Assembly (NCBI GenBank): GCA_030142905.1
Contig: JASJOG010000136.1
Location: 262,501 to 326,500, forward strand
Direction: 5' to 3'
DNA from: Heliopora coerulea
Lineage: Eukaryota; Cnidaria; Anthozoa; Scleralcyonacea; Helioporidae
DNA length: 64,000 nucleotides
Made by a program: the position numbers and the translations under genes. Each line of letters begins with the position of its first letter. Position 1 is the first letter of the stretch. This document shows, in pieces, positions 21,173-34,300 of this stretch. The notes under the pieces were generated by a model. That model had not been told where the DNA came from and ran no database searches. It saw nothing but the letters and a program-made list of their open reading frames with translations.

Positions 21173-24100
21173 TATTTCACACATCACAATACAAGATTTA
21201 CGATTTGTTATTGGTTGCTCAACCATTGGTTTAGTAAGGTAAGTTAACGAGCGTGCCCTTAGATCTTGGCCTAAAGTATTACTGAGTTGTAACCACTGTT
21301 CAGGAATATTGGGTGGTCATAACCTAGCATCCTATTCTACCGCCCTTGATGGAGGGTCAGACAGAATTGTTTTCGACGGAATTATGAAAATAAATGTGCA
21401 TCGTCCACTCTTTCTTGTCAAAAGGTCTGCCTTGACCGTTAACGTTGTCTGCCGATAGCTCGGTAGAAGCCGATAGGAGTAAAAGAAGGTCTATTTGGAC
21501 ATAAAGGAGTAAGGGGTTTAACTCTCAACACAAAATGGAATTGCACCATTAAGATTCCATGACTTTGTCACCTGATTGTGTCAACATGTAAATCTAAGGT
21601 AATAGGCTTTTTTTCTGCATCCACCGAGGAACGGAAGTTTGGCTGCTTCTTTCAAGTGGGCTGTCTCGTTCCGGAAACCTTTCTTTTGAAGATAAGTTTC
21701 ATTTGCTTGTGAATGAAAACCAATTTTCGTATGAAAAGGTTTGAACTAAGTCTCGTTTTGAAGCCGAGGCAAAAAGGAACTCGAAAATCGGCCTAACGTT
21801 TTTGATAAGCAGTCGAGTATATCCGGGAAATTCGATGCAGCGGGCAGATCGGAAGATGTCGGTTAAAATCGGATGTCTTCCGACGAACCCGATGGGGTCG
21901 TCAGGTATGCAAAAATCTTGAAGGTCAGGGATTTTGTGGCTCGCTCAAAAATTATACTAAACCGGCTTCCCGGAATTTAGTTACTGCATCTCCAATATTA
22001 AATAACGCTGTTCAACAATAAAACCAACGAATATGCTCAAAGAATCCATGAAAACAGTTGCCTTCCAAAACGTGATCCGAGAGAATTTGATGCGATTGAG
22101 GAAGTTTCCGTATATATTTAGAAATATCAAGAACTTCTTGAGAGTTATAGCTGATTTAAATGCGGATATCTTGGGTACGCCCCACGGTAGTTACGTTTAA
22201 GAAATAATCATTTAATGACAGGGTAATATCGACAGAAAGCGCGGAGACTAGTGAGCGACGCAGGATGTATCGTTTAGTTCTTGACACAATAATTACTTGC
22301 TAAGAATCAACATATCGTACCAAAAAGCTTCAAATTAAATTTACAAAGCTTAATGACTCTTTGCGACAATATCCCAGGGCACTTGCTAGTAGTGGGGCCA
22401 AACCTTAATTAAATTTTTGTGGAGGCTGCTAGCAATGCAAATCACTGCTACGGATTGGTTTGCCTCTGGAAGCAAGCCTAGAAGAAAAATTCTGCATTTT
22501 TTGGCCTCAAGAGACTGACTCTAAGACATTTCCGGATTTTTTTTTTGCTAAAAATGTGTCAATAATGTGATCGGTCGAGTAAGACTTGGGGTGGACATAG
22601 TTCTCCCAGGTCTTCACCGCATAATACCAATCTCACGGCTATGCATGTGACGAATAACCCATTGATAATGACGGTGAAGCGGCACCTCTTGTCCTCCACT
22701 AGTACCGCTACTGGCTATCGTGGGAGAAACCGCGCTTACCTGGATCCAAATGAGCTAGGTTATTCTTGAAGTTAATTTCCATTGAATTGAACTTGTCTGT
22801 GGGGGGGAGGATCACGCCAGGGAGGTGATTTTAATACCGCCGAATATATGATATAATCACATCGAGTAATCACAATGTCAGCCTAGTTTATCACCACATA
22901 TTGGACTTCAGATAAAGCTTCAGACATCGCAGTCACCATGCACTTCGAGGTACATCTGCGCGATTCCATTGTTGTGTACAATTTCCGCCCTGGCGTATGC
23001 GATTTTTGCTGTGAAAACTATTCCTTTTTGTCATTGGTTCGCGAATGTTGCAATACTATTTGAGGGCTCGTGTGAGTGAACCGTATACATCTGGGGGAGA
23101 AATCTAACCCTCCAATCGTGACGAGCGAATAGGCCTTTTGAAAGCAAGCTGCTTGGAAGCACTGAAGATGATCTCTTATGCAGTCAAATCAGACAGACTT
23201 TCGTGCATGTTTTCGTGCACGGAACCATCACCGCGACGTGGTCCATCCATTCTTTACTGACGTATAAGTATTTTCAAACTTTTTCTAGAAAATTTTTACA
23301 GATAAGAATTCTCTACAAAAAAACACCAAAAAACAAAAAATAAGAAACATATCAGTTGCAGATGTTTTCTACCGGGGTCAGAAGTTTGCTAACCCAAATG
23401 ATGAACTGATATCAAAGAACCGAAAAATGAAAATGACGTCATCTCGTATAAGCCTATTCCGTACGCTGGAAGGGGTTCATTTGCGTCTCGATCGGCGATG
23501 TGGGAGAGAATAGCGTTGAGAGCTTGACTTGGGCCTCCGCAAATTTCGATCCAGGTTTGGGTGTAGGGTTTTATATCACCAAATATACTTCGGCCGCGTT
23601 TTCTTCCGTGTTTTTATCGTTCCTACTGAAAGGGTTTAAACGAGTTGTGAGTAAACGCTATTGTATCCAAGCGGGGCAATGTACCAAGTCAAAACCAATT
23701 GAAGAGTCCGTCGTTGGCGTTAATTGTTCGGTCGTTATACAGTTATCGACTCTAATGCTATCTTTAGAGTAAATCTCTGAGAGCCGCGTGTCGATTACAG
23801 AGGAATCGACTTTTAAACAGACATTTCGAAAAGCTGGATGAAAAGATTTGCTAGCTATGGAGTTGTAGAGGAATTAATACTCTGTATCTGCTGCGCTGGC
23901 CGAGTTTTCAATATAAATGCATGCGGTGAAATGACCCCTTACAGGAACTGGAATTATTTGTGGTGCTCAGTTGTTTCTAGTACTCAAAGCGCGAGCTAAC
24001 CAAAGAAATTACGAATTAACGAACAATAAGGACTCCTGGATGCATTAATAAAAAGAACTACCAAGCCGACGTAAAGAAATTGAGCGTTTGAAGTAAGCTT

Positions 24101-24886
24101 TCGGCCAACAGATGCTGCCAGCGGAACTCATTTGGTATGGCGGAATGCGCGGACTATCAAATTGATGTAATTTATGTCAGATGGGCGGGCAGAGTTCACA
24201 CTTCCCTCAAATCAAAGCTTTCGACAGATCAAAGCATCTCTCTTGAAACCTACCGCAACAGCACAGAAATTGTTTGTAGAGGCCACGTGGACAAGTTTTG
24301 CAGTAAGGTTCGTGAATATTGCGGGGATTAAGGACTGTGAAAGTTTGCGGGGTCACGTTGGCCGAATATGTGCTAACGCCTAAATATGAATTTGAACTGA
24401 GTGACGAAAGGCGGACGACAGGTGAAGATAGAGACCCTACGGCGCTATCACTAATTTATCCTGCTTTGTCCCCAACATTCTTTACCAGTCTCAAATTGTC
24501 TCTGTCATCGGAATGTTAACCATTTGTCTTGGAGAGCTGACTTCCATATGGTAGTTGGTCACCTTGCTTTGAGGCTGGGAAGCTTGTGTCTCGTAGCTTT
24601 GAAGCTTGGTTATGAATAATTGATGTTTCAAAGGTTGTTCGCGACTATTTTACGGAGATAGAGAGCTTGGGACTGTTTGTATTTCGTCGAAGCAATGACA
24701 CTTGGTGTCAAGAGTGAATTACTTTGCTCGGGCGAAGTGGAGTAGTGAACGAGTCGGTTCGAAGAAGGATCCGTAATTTAAAAGACAGCTCAAGGAGTTG
24801 AGAAGTGTACGAAGATCCAGGAGGGACTCGGTGATTGTTCATAACTAGGGGAGAATCGAAAGAGTTCAGAATTCAGTTCAGTTAAG

Positions 24887-25309
24887 ATGGCGGAGGCTTC
24901 TAGAAGAGCTTCAAACAACATCGGCGTATCTCAACCCAGAGCAAACCTGCCGTTCGTTTTGAATCATCATCAAATGCTGAAGGAAATACGAGATAATCTG
25001 AAGCATTTGAGGAGAGAACCGGAGACCCAGGCAAAAAGCGACGGTAAAGAGACAGACGCGAAGTCGATCTCGTATCCTAACACTACCCCGAATCTGCCGA
25101 CTTCTCATACACAACGCGCCAAACCTCGCAGATTCCAAGCGTCGAGGAATGGTGTTGGCGAAGGAAGAAGAGGTTTAGAACCAGTGCAAGGAAACCGAAA
25201 TTACGATGAGTCGGGATATTCCAGTTCGAGTTCCGAATGTTCGTCTTTAAGTGCAAATGATCTTAATGGTGGTCAACAATTCATGGGGAATATGCCATTG
25301 TACAACGAG
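24887..25309 (+). CDS. LATS1: LATS exon 1
   Basis: Encodes residues 1-141. Beginning MAEASRRASN, it contains HHQMLKEIRDNLKHL, matching 'SSRQMLQEIRESLRNL' of human LATS1, then a Ser-rich stretch ESGYSSSSSECSSLS. The donor is GAG|GTATGT. Read-through past 25309 is intron. Confidence 0.92.
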
Positions 25310-28300
25310 GTATGTCTTTTATCGTTTATTTTTGAGCCCAATCTTATTAAATGTACGTTGTTTATCCAAGTAGTATCGTCTAGTTCCTTAAATTTGAACC
25401 CGAGTCAACAACTAAACTCTGGTATGCGAAAACATGTGAAATGGAATCTTGCTGACAAGTGCTTTACGTAGGTCATACACATACGAAATTGTTTTTCCTT
25501 CAAAGGGCTATTGTTGAACTGTTTTAATGAAACTGTCTTCCTCACTTACGGCGTTCACTGATAAATGGTGTCACGGTAAACTCGGGACACTTTGAAACCA
25601 GATCGGACCTTGTGGGTTTTGTTTTGACAAATGGTATGTTGGATGAACTGGCGACTAAAGTTTGAGTTGTCGTCGGCTTCTAAGTATGTAGATGACTTAA
25701 ATGTACACAACAATTTTCCGTGCTGAAGCGTAATGAAGGATGTGCGAATTCTTGGCATAATTGCTGTTGAAATGATGGAAGGAATTTGGCACCGAGCTTT
25801 CACAAACAGAGTCACTCTTCTGCTGAGGCAAGTCTTGGCGTTGGATTCGGATGTTTCTATGGTCGTAATTGATGCACTCGGATCTCCAATCGATCCTGCA
25901 ATAATTCTTTGCGAAAATAAACAACTTTCGGGCTTCAGATACTTAATATTCAACAAGAAACGCTCGTTTGCTGTCTAGAAGCGTTCGTCTGGTAATGGCC
26001 CACATGGATATAAGGCCCCAGCGGCATAGTAACTTCTTTTTTATTTCTTGTTGTTGCTTTTTTTGTGTGTAGCAACTGAGGTGACATGTCAACTGCGGAA
26101 ACTATTTAACCGCTTGTTCAACCTTTCTGTAGTAGGAATTTTAAAACCCGTGGGAACTGAGCTATTTCGGAGCTGAGAGCACGGAATGCTTAGTTTGGGG
26201 AACGTTTGTAACGAAAGGTATCATGAGCTCTTGAAAACCGCAAGTCACACGTCTTTCCCGAGCAACTTGAGAGTTAGACAACAAGCTATCCTGGCTTCTT
26301 TGAAATGTGCTCTTTGAGTCTCTTTGTTCAACGAGACTGGCCTGCGTCCACACGTCCATACGAGCTATTCTCGCGTCGTAATAGCCACAATTAAAACTAA
26401 TTGGAGTTTGATTAAATTATACCGACTCAGTCGTTTATAACATAACTTGAATTGTTTTATTTTTAATTCAAGATGACTTGAGTTGTGTATCTTAGTATAC
26501 CACATACCTTGCGAGCAAGACATTGCAATAGGTGTGCAGTAGTTTCACGGAAGATGAAATTTGCATATTGCATTCTTATCTGTATATTTTGACCACCAGT
26601 TGAGAGAAGTTTTGTAATGCCACATCTTAGCTTGATTTGGCAAAAGGTATATCAAAATTTTGCATGTATGACGCTTTGAACATGGTGCAAGGGCCAAGGT
26701 GATTTTTCTTGATCCTGTTGTAAACAGCCACATATGGACTTTGTTAAGATCACATGGAGTCAGGCCTGGAATGTTCTGGCATTTTGCCTCGTGTTGGTCA
26801 GAATAACGGATGAGTTTATCCAAACTTCTCAGCACAAGGACCTGTATCATTGTAAGCATTTCCCCTTAGTTTTGATTTGTGCTAGACTTGTCACATCAAT
26901 TGCTATTGGAAATGACACCTTTCAGTTAAATAGGGATATATTCAGGGACACGAGCGAAGGCTAATTTTTTGCTTAAAATTCATAACAGGCATACTTTTCC
27001 GTATTGACCTTGTGATCACTGAGGTAACAGTATATTTAGGAAGTTTTTGGTAACATTGCAAAAAGATTCCTTAGAAGCAAAGTGAAACCATATGTTTAAC
27101 AAGAGATAACCGATCACCTGTGTTGATTTTCAGAAATAAATAAATCAATTCCAGCACTGACAGATTGTTTTGTCTAACTGTTACTGAAGCTGATTAACCA
27201 TTGTGTAGTTTGTCAATCATCAACTAGTGAGTGACTAGCCAGTGTGCGATCTTAATTCTGTCGCATTCTGTTAAAACACACTGGTTTTGCAACAGTGAGA
27301 TTTTTGGTGATTTACCAAGAAATTTCCAAAACAATACCTCCAACAGTGAAAAGACAATTATTCAGGATACGTACACACAATGCCATGCACCTAAATGGAC
27401 AGTGCAACAAAACCAATCCTTTATCATCATTTGGGCAACATGGTTAACCACTTTCATTCCAGCAGAAATAAATCTGTTTTTATTACAAAGGAAACGATGA
27501 ATCAATTGTTATTCTTTATTTTTTGGATTAAATGCAAGGACTGGATTGTTCAATTAGTTTGTTAAGCATAAATGGAAAAACCCAAAACCTGATCTCATGA
27601 TTGCTATCCCAAAAGTATGAAACTCCAAATTAAAAATTCTTGGTACATCATTGAGGCTATTTACTCTTTAGCTGCATAGTACCATGATGCTGACTCTTGG
27701 CATGTAAGAATGTCTGTTCCTGGAATAGCAAGCATTCTTTAAAGTGGAATGAGGTAGCAGGCCTGTGGTCAGGTGAGGCAGGGCCATTGCAGCAACCAGG
27801 TGTGAAACATCTGAAGCCAGACAAACTTTCCAGCAATCTTGACAATTCTGAAGGCATTTTGGGGTACCGGTCCGCCGCTCTACCTGTTGAGCTATCAAGT
27901 CCACAGGGATTGGAGGCAAGTTTTTATCCAATTTAAGTGCACGAGATATTCTCGCGACAACTTAACGCTATCCATGAGGATGGATGTGAAGTTTTCGTTT
28001 CATAATACTCTGAGGATGATTCTGAAATAGAATTGAAACACTGCACATCCATCCTCATGGATAGCGTTAAGTTGTCGCGAGAATATCTCGTGCACTTAAA
28101 TTGGATAAAAACTCGCCTCCAATCCCTGTGGACTCTGAAGGCATTTGAAAGCGAACAAACAGTTTTTCAAGCCATGGTTCTTTGAATTAGTGCATGTCAG
28201 GGACACTTGCTTCATAATTTTTTTAAGAGGATAAAAGTGCAACACTTCATACATTTGAAACTGCCTCTTCCTTTTGTCTTAAGACGCTTGTTTTAGAATA

Positions 28301-31300
28301 AGTGTCATTAACGGTTGGTGCACTAACGTTGGGTCTTGTGATGCCATGAGAGAATTACCGTTTTAGAAAAGGATAACAACCTGCCTTAATACAAGGTACT
28401 CAGATTTGTGATCATATTTCTATGCAGTGTTATTGAGAAACTGGCCAAAAAGTGGGGTGGTTTTCATGGAAAATTGTTTGATATTGTAACGTTTAATCAA
28501 ACTGTTTGAAGCAGGTTTTCGACGTAAATTATGATTGTAGTAATGGTGTGTTGTTTTCTGTGTTGTCGATCATTTACTTATACGTTTCATCAAGGCCCAA
28601 TTCTAGTCTTCTGACTTTTGATCTGTTAATCTTTGTTTTGTTACTCGGGAGATATGCGTCATGAAACCAATGCTGCATGTGTGCGTGTGAGAGTGTTTTA
28701 AAAATTTTTCTAGAAACATTTCAGCCACTGCTGGAATCAACGTTAGCTTCTGGAACACTTTTTCTTTCGATGAAATTTGGAACTGTTGCATATGCAAACA
28801 AGCAGCTTAACGAACTAATGTTTAGTAACCCTAGTATTCTGTGGCATTTGATGTAAATGGTTTGAACCTGGGAGTAGAAGAGTTGGTTGTTGGTCGTCTA
28901 GGCTGTGTTGGCCTTGAGAAAAAACAGTTGTTGGTTACTGACGTTTCGACGGGCTCAGCGGCAGTCATCTTGACTTCAGAGTCAAGTGGTTAATCTTTGT
29001 CAGGTTTACCTACTTATGTGTTTCGGTTGTTTGAACTATTTCGACGTAAATAAGCGAATTCTTCCCCTATTCACGTATGATGAGAAGTCGTTGTCATTTT
29101 GCCGTGATTGCGAAAGAGAAAGCTAGGAATCGTTGATTCTAGGAAGAGCGGCATTGCTTATCTGGAGAAATAAGAAAGTCAGTAGAGGGTCAGTTAACTT
29201 GTGGCCTGTTTTTCATTAGAGTTATAGATAATTCTAGCACGACTTGTATAAACATTACAAAAGTTAGTTCCGTTTGTTTGGTTTATATGACGGCTGACGT
29301 GAACCAACGAGCGAGCTGCTGGCATTGGCTGAGAAAGCCCGTGAGCGATGTAAGCGGTTTAAAGCTCGGCGTTAGATAATTTACGTGGCCTATTCACAAG
29401 CTGAAAGTGGTTGTTGTTACTGTTTACGATCATTCAAACTTTCAAAGAATTAAATCTGAGGTTCTATAACTGTTTGGCAGTGTGCATGGCGTTTTACTTT
29501 AAAGCTAAGCTCGAAAGGTCTACCACCGTCAAGTGCAGCAGGGGGAATTTGATAATGAGAAGAATGGCGCCGTAAAACCTGGTTTTCATTTAGTTTTAAT
29601 TGTGGCTGGTCGCCGTCTGTTGTAGAAATAGATTTGAGTTCTATTTTTACAGCAGCCACCGAAGACAGAATTGCAACAATTAAATACTAAATGGGAATTG
29701 ATCTTAATGGTTTAACCATTCGTCTCAATGTTATCTTTTTTTAACCGGATTACCGAAGAGTAAGTCTCGCTGAAATGTCTCGGGTTATAAGTGCTTGTGG
29801 ACGTTTAAAAGGAGAGAGGAATTCTCGAAACTCATCGCTGTCGTAGCATAGACAGCCGGTTTAGTTTGAATGCTAAAGTTTTCTTTGCCGTTGCTGAAAC
29901 AACTTTCGCGAACTACAGTACGTAATTCCAAATCGATGTTACGGATGTGGTGCGTGGACAATACGCCTGTGCGACCTTTGGCTCATAACAAACGAGACTG
30001 GAATATTCGTGAAGCTCAACACCTGTGGAAACGTTGTTTAGCTCTCGACATTATCTTCTGTACATTATTAAAAAACGGCTTGAATTTGCCGTGAGTTATC
30101 CGTACATAGTTAGAACAAGCAGAATAGAGTGGGCGTGGAAATGAAGACCTTCGCAAGAGCAGTGCTTAGTAATTGAGTGTGACAACCTTCCACCGCTGAG
30201 TCAAGAGCCCGTAGTTGATTCCGTTTTTAATCACATCTGGGACGAGGTTGTCAACTCTGTCAAAAGTGGTGGGTTTTCTCCGCTTACCTCTCACCCGGAA
30301 GGTTGGCAGAATTTACGGGCTAGGATCAAGAGTTTAGGAAGCTAATTAGAATAACCGTGAACATAAATAATCTTGGCTATTGATTTTCCGGGCGGAAAGC
30401 GCAATCGCAATATAAAGATCAGAGCCCAGCTCAGAATTCCTAAATGTATCGCCAGAGTAAAAGAGGCTACTCGAAAAGTTTTAAAACATGTTTACTGACG
30501 TTTCGTTGCGGCGTGCAACATCTTCAGAGTATAGATTTACAAAGGTGAGGGAAAAACTATATTTTTGGGTCTATAATTACATATAGATCCATATATATAG
30601 TTTTATAGAACCATATGTATATAGTTTTTTCTCAACTTTGTAAATCTATACTCTGAAGATGTTGCACGCCGCAACGAAACGTCAGTAAACATGTTTTAAA
30701 ACTTTTCGAGTTGCCTCTTTTACTATGGCGATACGTTTAAGAATTCTGAGGTAGGCTCTTATCTTTATATTGCGAATATATATAGTTTAAGTTTGGTTGC
30801 TGAGACGCTCATTAAAGTTCATCTAATTGACTACAGAAAGCTCGCAACGGGAAAGCGAGCTGAGTACATTCACCCTTGCTGAAGCCGTAAGAAGTTCAGC
30901 TATTGATAGGAGATGAAATCGCGGTTATGCATCGCTCAAATTTTCGTGAAACGTCGCTGTGGGAACAATCGTTATGGAAGCAACCTTGGTTTACGAAATG
31001 GAATGTTCCTGAAACGTCTGAAAAAACATTTTAGCGTTCTTGATAGCAAGATTAGCTTCCGCAACACATGTTTCTGTTTATGGTGCATGAAATTATGGAA
31101 CGTCGTGGGGACGATATTGCCTGTTACCCGCAGCTACTAATATAACGAATATTTGATATTTTTTTTAATTAAACGCTTCCATAACCTTTTGCGATGAAAT
31201 TCGCGGTAGCTTGACCTATTTGGAGCACCAGGTCCTGCTGAAGTAAAAACTGTCTTCTCCTCTAGCAAGTGATAAGCACCATTTCTTCAATCGATTAGGA

Positions 31301-34300
31301 AGGCAGACTGAAATTTCCAGAAATCTCTTCGATTTCGTCATAAAGGCAGACAGTGAGCGCCAAAGTGATTCTCTCTAATCACCTGATAGAGCGGATTCCG
31401 GTATCCATTTGCTAATCAAAACTCCAACGAAGTAACGTCATCAGGACATTTGTTCTATTCTTGGAAAAGACAATTCGTCTGAAGGCATTTGGGCGTGTGT
31501 GGGTGTCTTAGCCACTTTAAAAGTGCTGCCAGGGACAAGTGTATGGTATTTGGCATTTCCAGTGAAAGCAGCAGATTTCAGACCGTCTGAAAAATGGAAA
31601 TATCTTCGCAGTTATTTTGACTTGCTGTAGCACAACATTTGGAGCATAACGTCAAGCGAAGTGCTAAAATGGACAGTTGGGTCTCAATTGAAAATAGAAA
31701 TGCCTGGTTTTACTTCTGGTGGGCCCTGATAAGAGTCTAAGTGAAGAGTTCTTTTGCTTGGGAATTAGTCTCTAACGTGGTGCTTTCGCAAATTATGACA
31801 TGATAGTGAAAGGCTTTTTATACACTCTAGGTTGACTCGTTTAATTGAGATAGATTATAATCTTTTTCGGCAGGGTGGCTCCCCATTGACAAGTAAAATT
31901 GTCTGGCGTTACCCAGACTAAAGCAGTAGAAGATTGATCCCTCCATTAAGGAACAAATGAAGGTTTTACCAAGGGTCTTAAGCATTCCTCGAACGAATTT
32001 TCTAAACAGAATCGGTTTAGTTTGGTCTTAAGAACAGCGAACACTTGTGTCAGTTTATCGTTAATGGCACAGGAAGGTCTTCGTGACACGACTTAGGACC
32101 CACTTATATAATCACCCCCGAAATCATAAATTGAGCAAAAACCATCTCCGTGATGCATATGTTTGCTAATCAGCATCCAGTTTAACGTGGTTTTTCTGGC
32201 TAGTCAAGGTACTTTGTGATTCGCAACGATTCCCCCTCGTTGCAATGTATGGAGAACTGTCTAATATAGCTGACATTTTCACGAGTCGTGAAGTGTTTCC
32301 GCGGGCTCGGAAAGTAGGTGGAAGTGCAAATTGATAAGAGAGAATATCTTGCAATTATAGTAAGGCAGTGTTCAATGAAGAGGTATTTTTACTTGTTAAC
32401 TTGCATTTTCGCCCACCTTTTGAGCTCGCTAAAACACTCCAGAACTCTTGAGAATGGTGCAATATTAGATGGTTTTCCATCCGCCTTGACGAATAGGAAT
32501 TTTCGCGACGCTTGGTGTATTTAAACGAGCCTGACAAGAGAGTCGAACTCCAGCTGATCAGTAAATGTACCAGACAAACGGTTTTTTTAGAATATTTCAT
32601 GATGAACCCACACAGCTTAAGTCCACTTTTCTAATTAACTTCGGTGTGTGTTTATCATGAAATATTCCGTTCATTTTACCCTGAGAATGATTCTGAAATG
32701 AAATGATTTAATATTTTGTTAAATTTTACTGACGTGTTCTAACTAGTGGATCACAATTTTAATTGTTTATTTCTGCATTTTTGGTCATCTCGCTAAGGCC
32801 CTCGTCTCGGCCCACTCAGGCGATCTCCAAGTGTGACCAAGCGTTTGTATTTTCAGCGGGTGAGATTTTAAGTGTCAGTAATAGAATTTGGTTTAAAATT
32901 ATCCCCGTAATATTGTACCATAGTAATAAAAAGACGAAATAGTTTCTAAAGTGCTCTCCTGTGGTCTAAAACACTCTTCATCATTACATGTTAGTGATAG
33001 TAGATCGTCCAGGTTACTATAGTCTTGAGAAAGACTGTTGGTGACTGACGTTTCGATGGCTTCAGCGGCGGTCATCTGAGGCCGTCGAAACGTCAGTCAG
33101 TAACAGTCTTCCTCGAGACTATAGTAACCTGGACGATCTACTATCACTAACATGTACCGATTCTCCCGGGTTCAAACCATTTACTTTACTCTTCATCATT
33201 TGTGAAAAATGACGTTATTCGACACCTATTGCTCCTCGTTTAACTTTACCCCGGCACCAACAACCCGCCAGGAGTTTGCTCTGACTAACATCAGCGGATT
33301 TTGCTCGTGAAGGACAGTGATCCTGCCGTAAAAGAGTCGAATGAAGATGGTGTCATTCATGTGTTTTTTATATGATTTATTACCGTAGCAGCCATAAGCA
33401 GTTATGCTTGATGGAAGGCACGACAATTCCACGTTCAAGCGGTCAGTATACGACATGTTCAGCATTGATAAACCAACAGAAGGTACTTACGTACAGTAAC
33501 ATTTGAAGAGTACAGCTAAATCTAAGGGCGACAATTAGTTTAAAGTTGGGCAACGATTCGTTTCTTTGCTCTGGAATAAGAGGCTCATATGACTATCAGA
33601 GAGTGGTTAATTTGCTCGTCATTTTATAAAGACCCACATACAAGCCAAAAAATTCGTAGGCCCATTTACTATTAGCTTCTATTCCAACAAGAAAGTCATT
33701 TGAAACGGGTTACGTCTGTTTAATACAGTACATTGTTGTCCCACTCTTCTTGTTCTATTTTGTTGGGATAATACCACGTATCGTGTCAAGAATTCAAAGT
33801 ACCGCGAAGAGGTTAGCGTAAGGTGACGTATTCAAGACCAATATTCATCAATTGAAGCAACTAACAACAAGACTCGAAGACCTGAGTGGCGACGGAAAGG
33901 CGTGGGCTTTTTTCACATTAGCAAACGCATTGTAGTGGGAATGAAAACTATTTCCATTCCCACGTACACGCAAGAAGTACTCAGTAAGCATTGACATGTC
34001 GTTTCAGTTCCGGAGCGCTTAAATTGTGGAAAATTACAAGAAGAAATCGTCAAGGTCATCTCAATTTTCACTTGAATATCAATTTAATGGCTGTGTTCCT
34101 GTGTCCATGACCCTCCGACAATTCTTACGCTAAATTAATGCCAAACAAAATGTTTAATTTGTGAATCCAATATTTAGGTTACAGCAAAATTAAAGTCACA
34201 AGATGTTTAAAAGTCAACTGATAGTTCCACTACATTGCAATGTCGACTTGAGAGGAAGTGAATGAGATGATTGACAAACTTGTAAAGACAAATAGGTACA

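Larger units (their letters stand above)
16269..24886. other. Intergenic spacer between tomosyn and LATS
   Basis: Unique to repeat-rich sequence with no ORF showing a recognisable domain or credible exon. It contains a GAAA tract (19895-20225), two ATT arrays (20921-21057) and one MITE fragment (21122-21172). I see nothing else nameable in 16300-19890 and 21175-24850. The LATS promoter and 5'UTR presumably lie in the last part. Confidence 0.7.

Noticed and set aside
25733..25978. Possible UBA-like exon for LATS (SMVVIDAL...AIILCEN)
   Set aside because: Weak resemblance to the UBA core, several residues short, and no convincing acceptor/donor pair in phase 0.
33165..33185. tRNA gene from GGGTTCAAACC
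   Set aside because: Box-B-like only; no cloverleaf or box A at the proper distance. Treated as part of a repeat.
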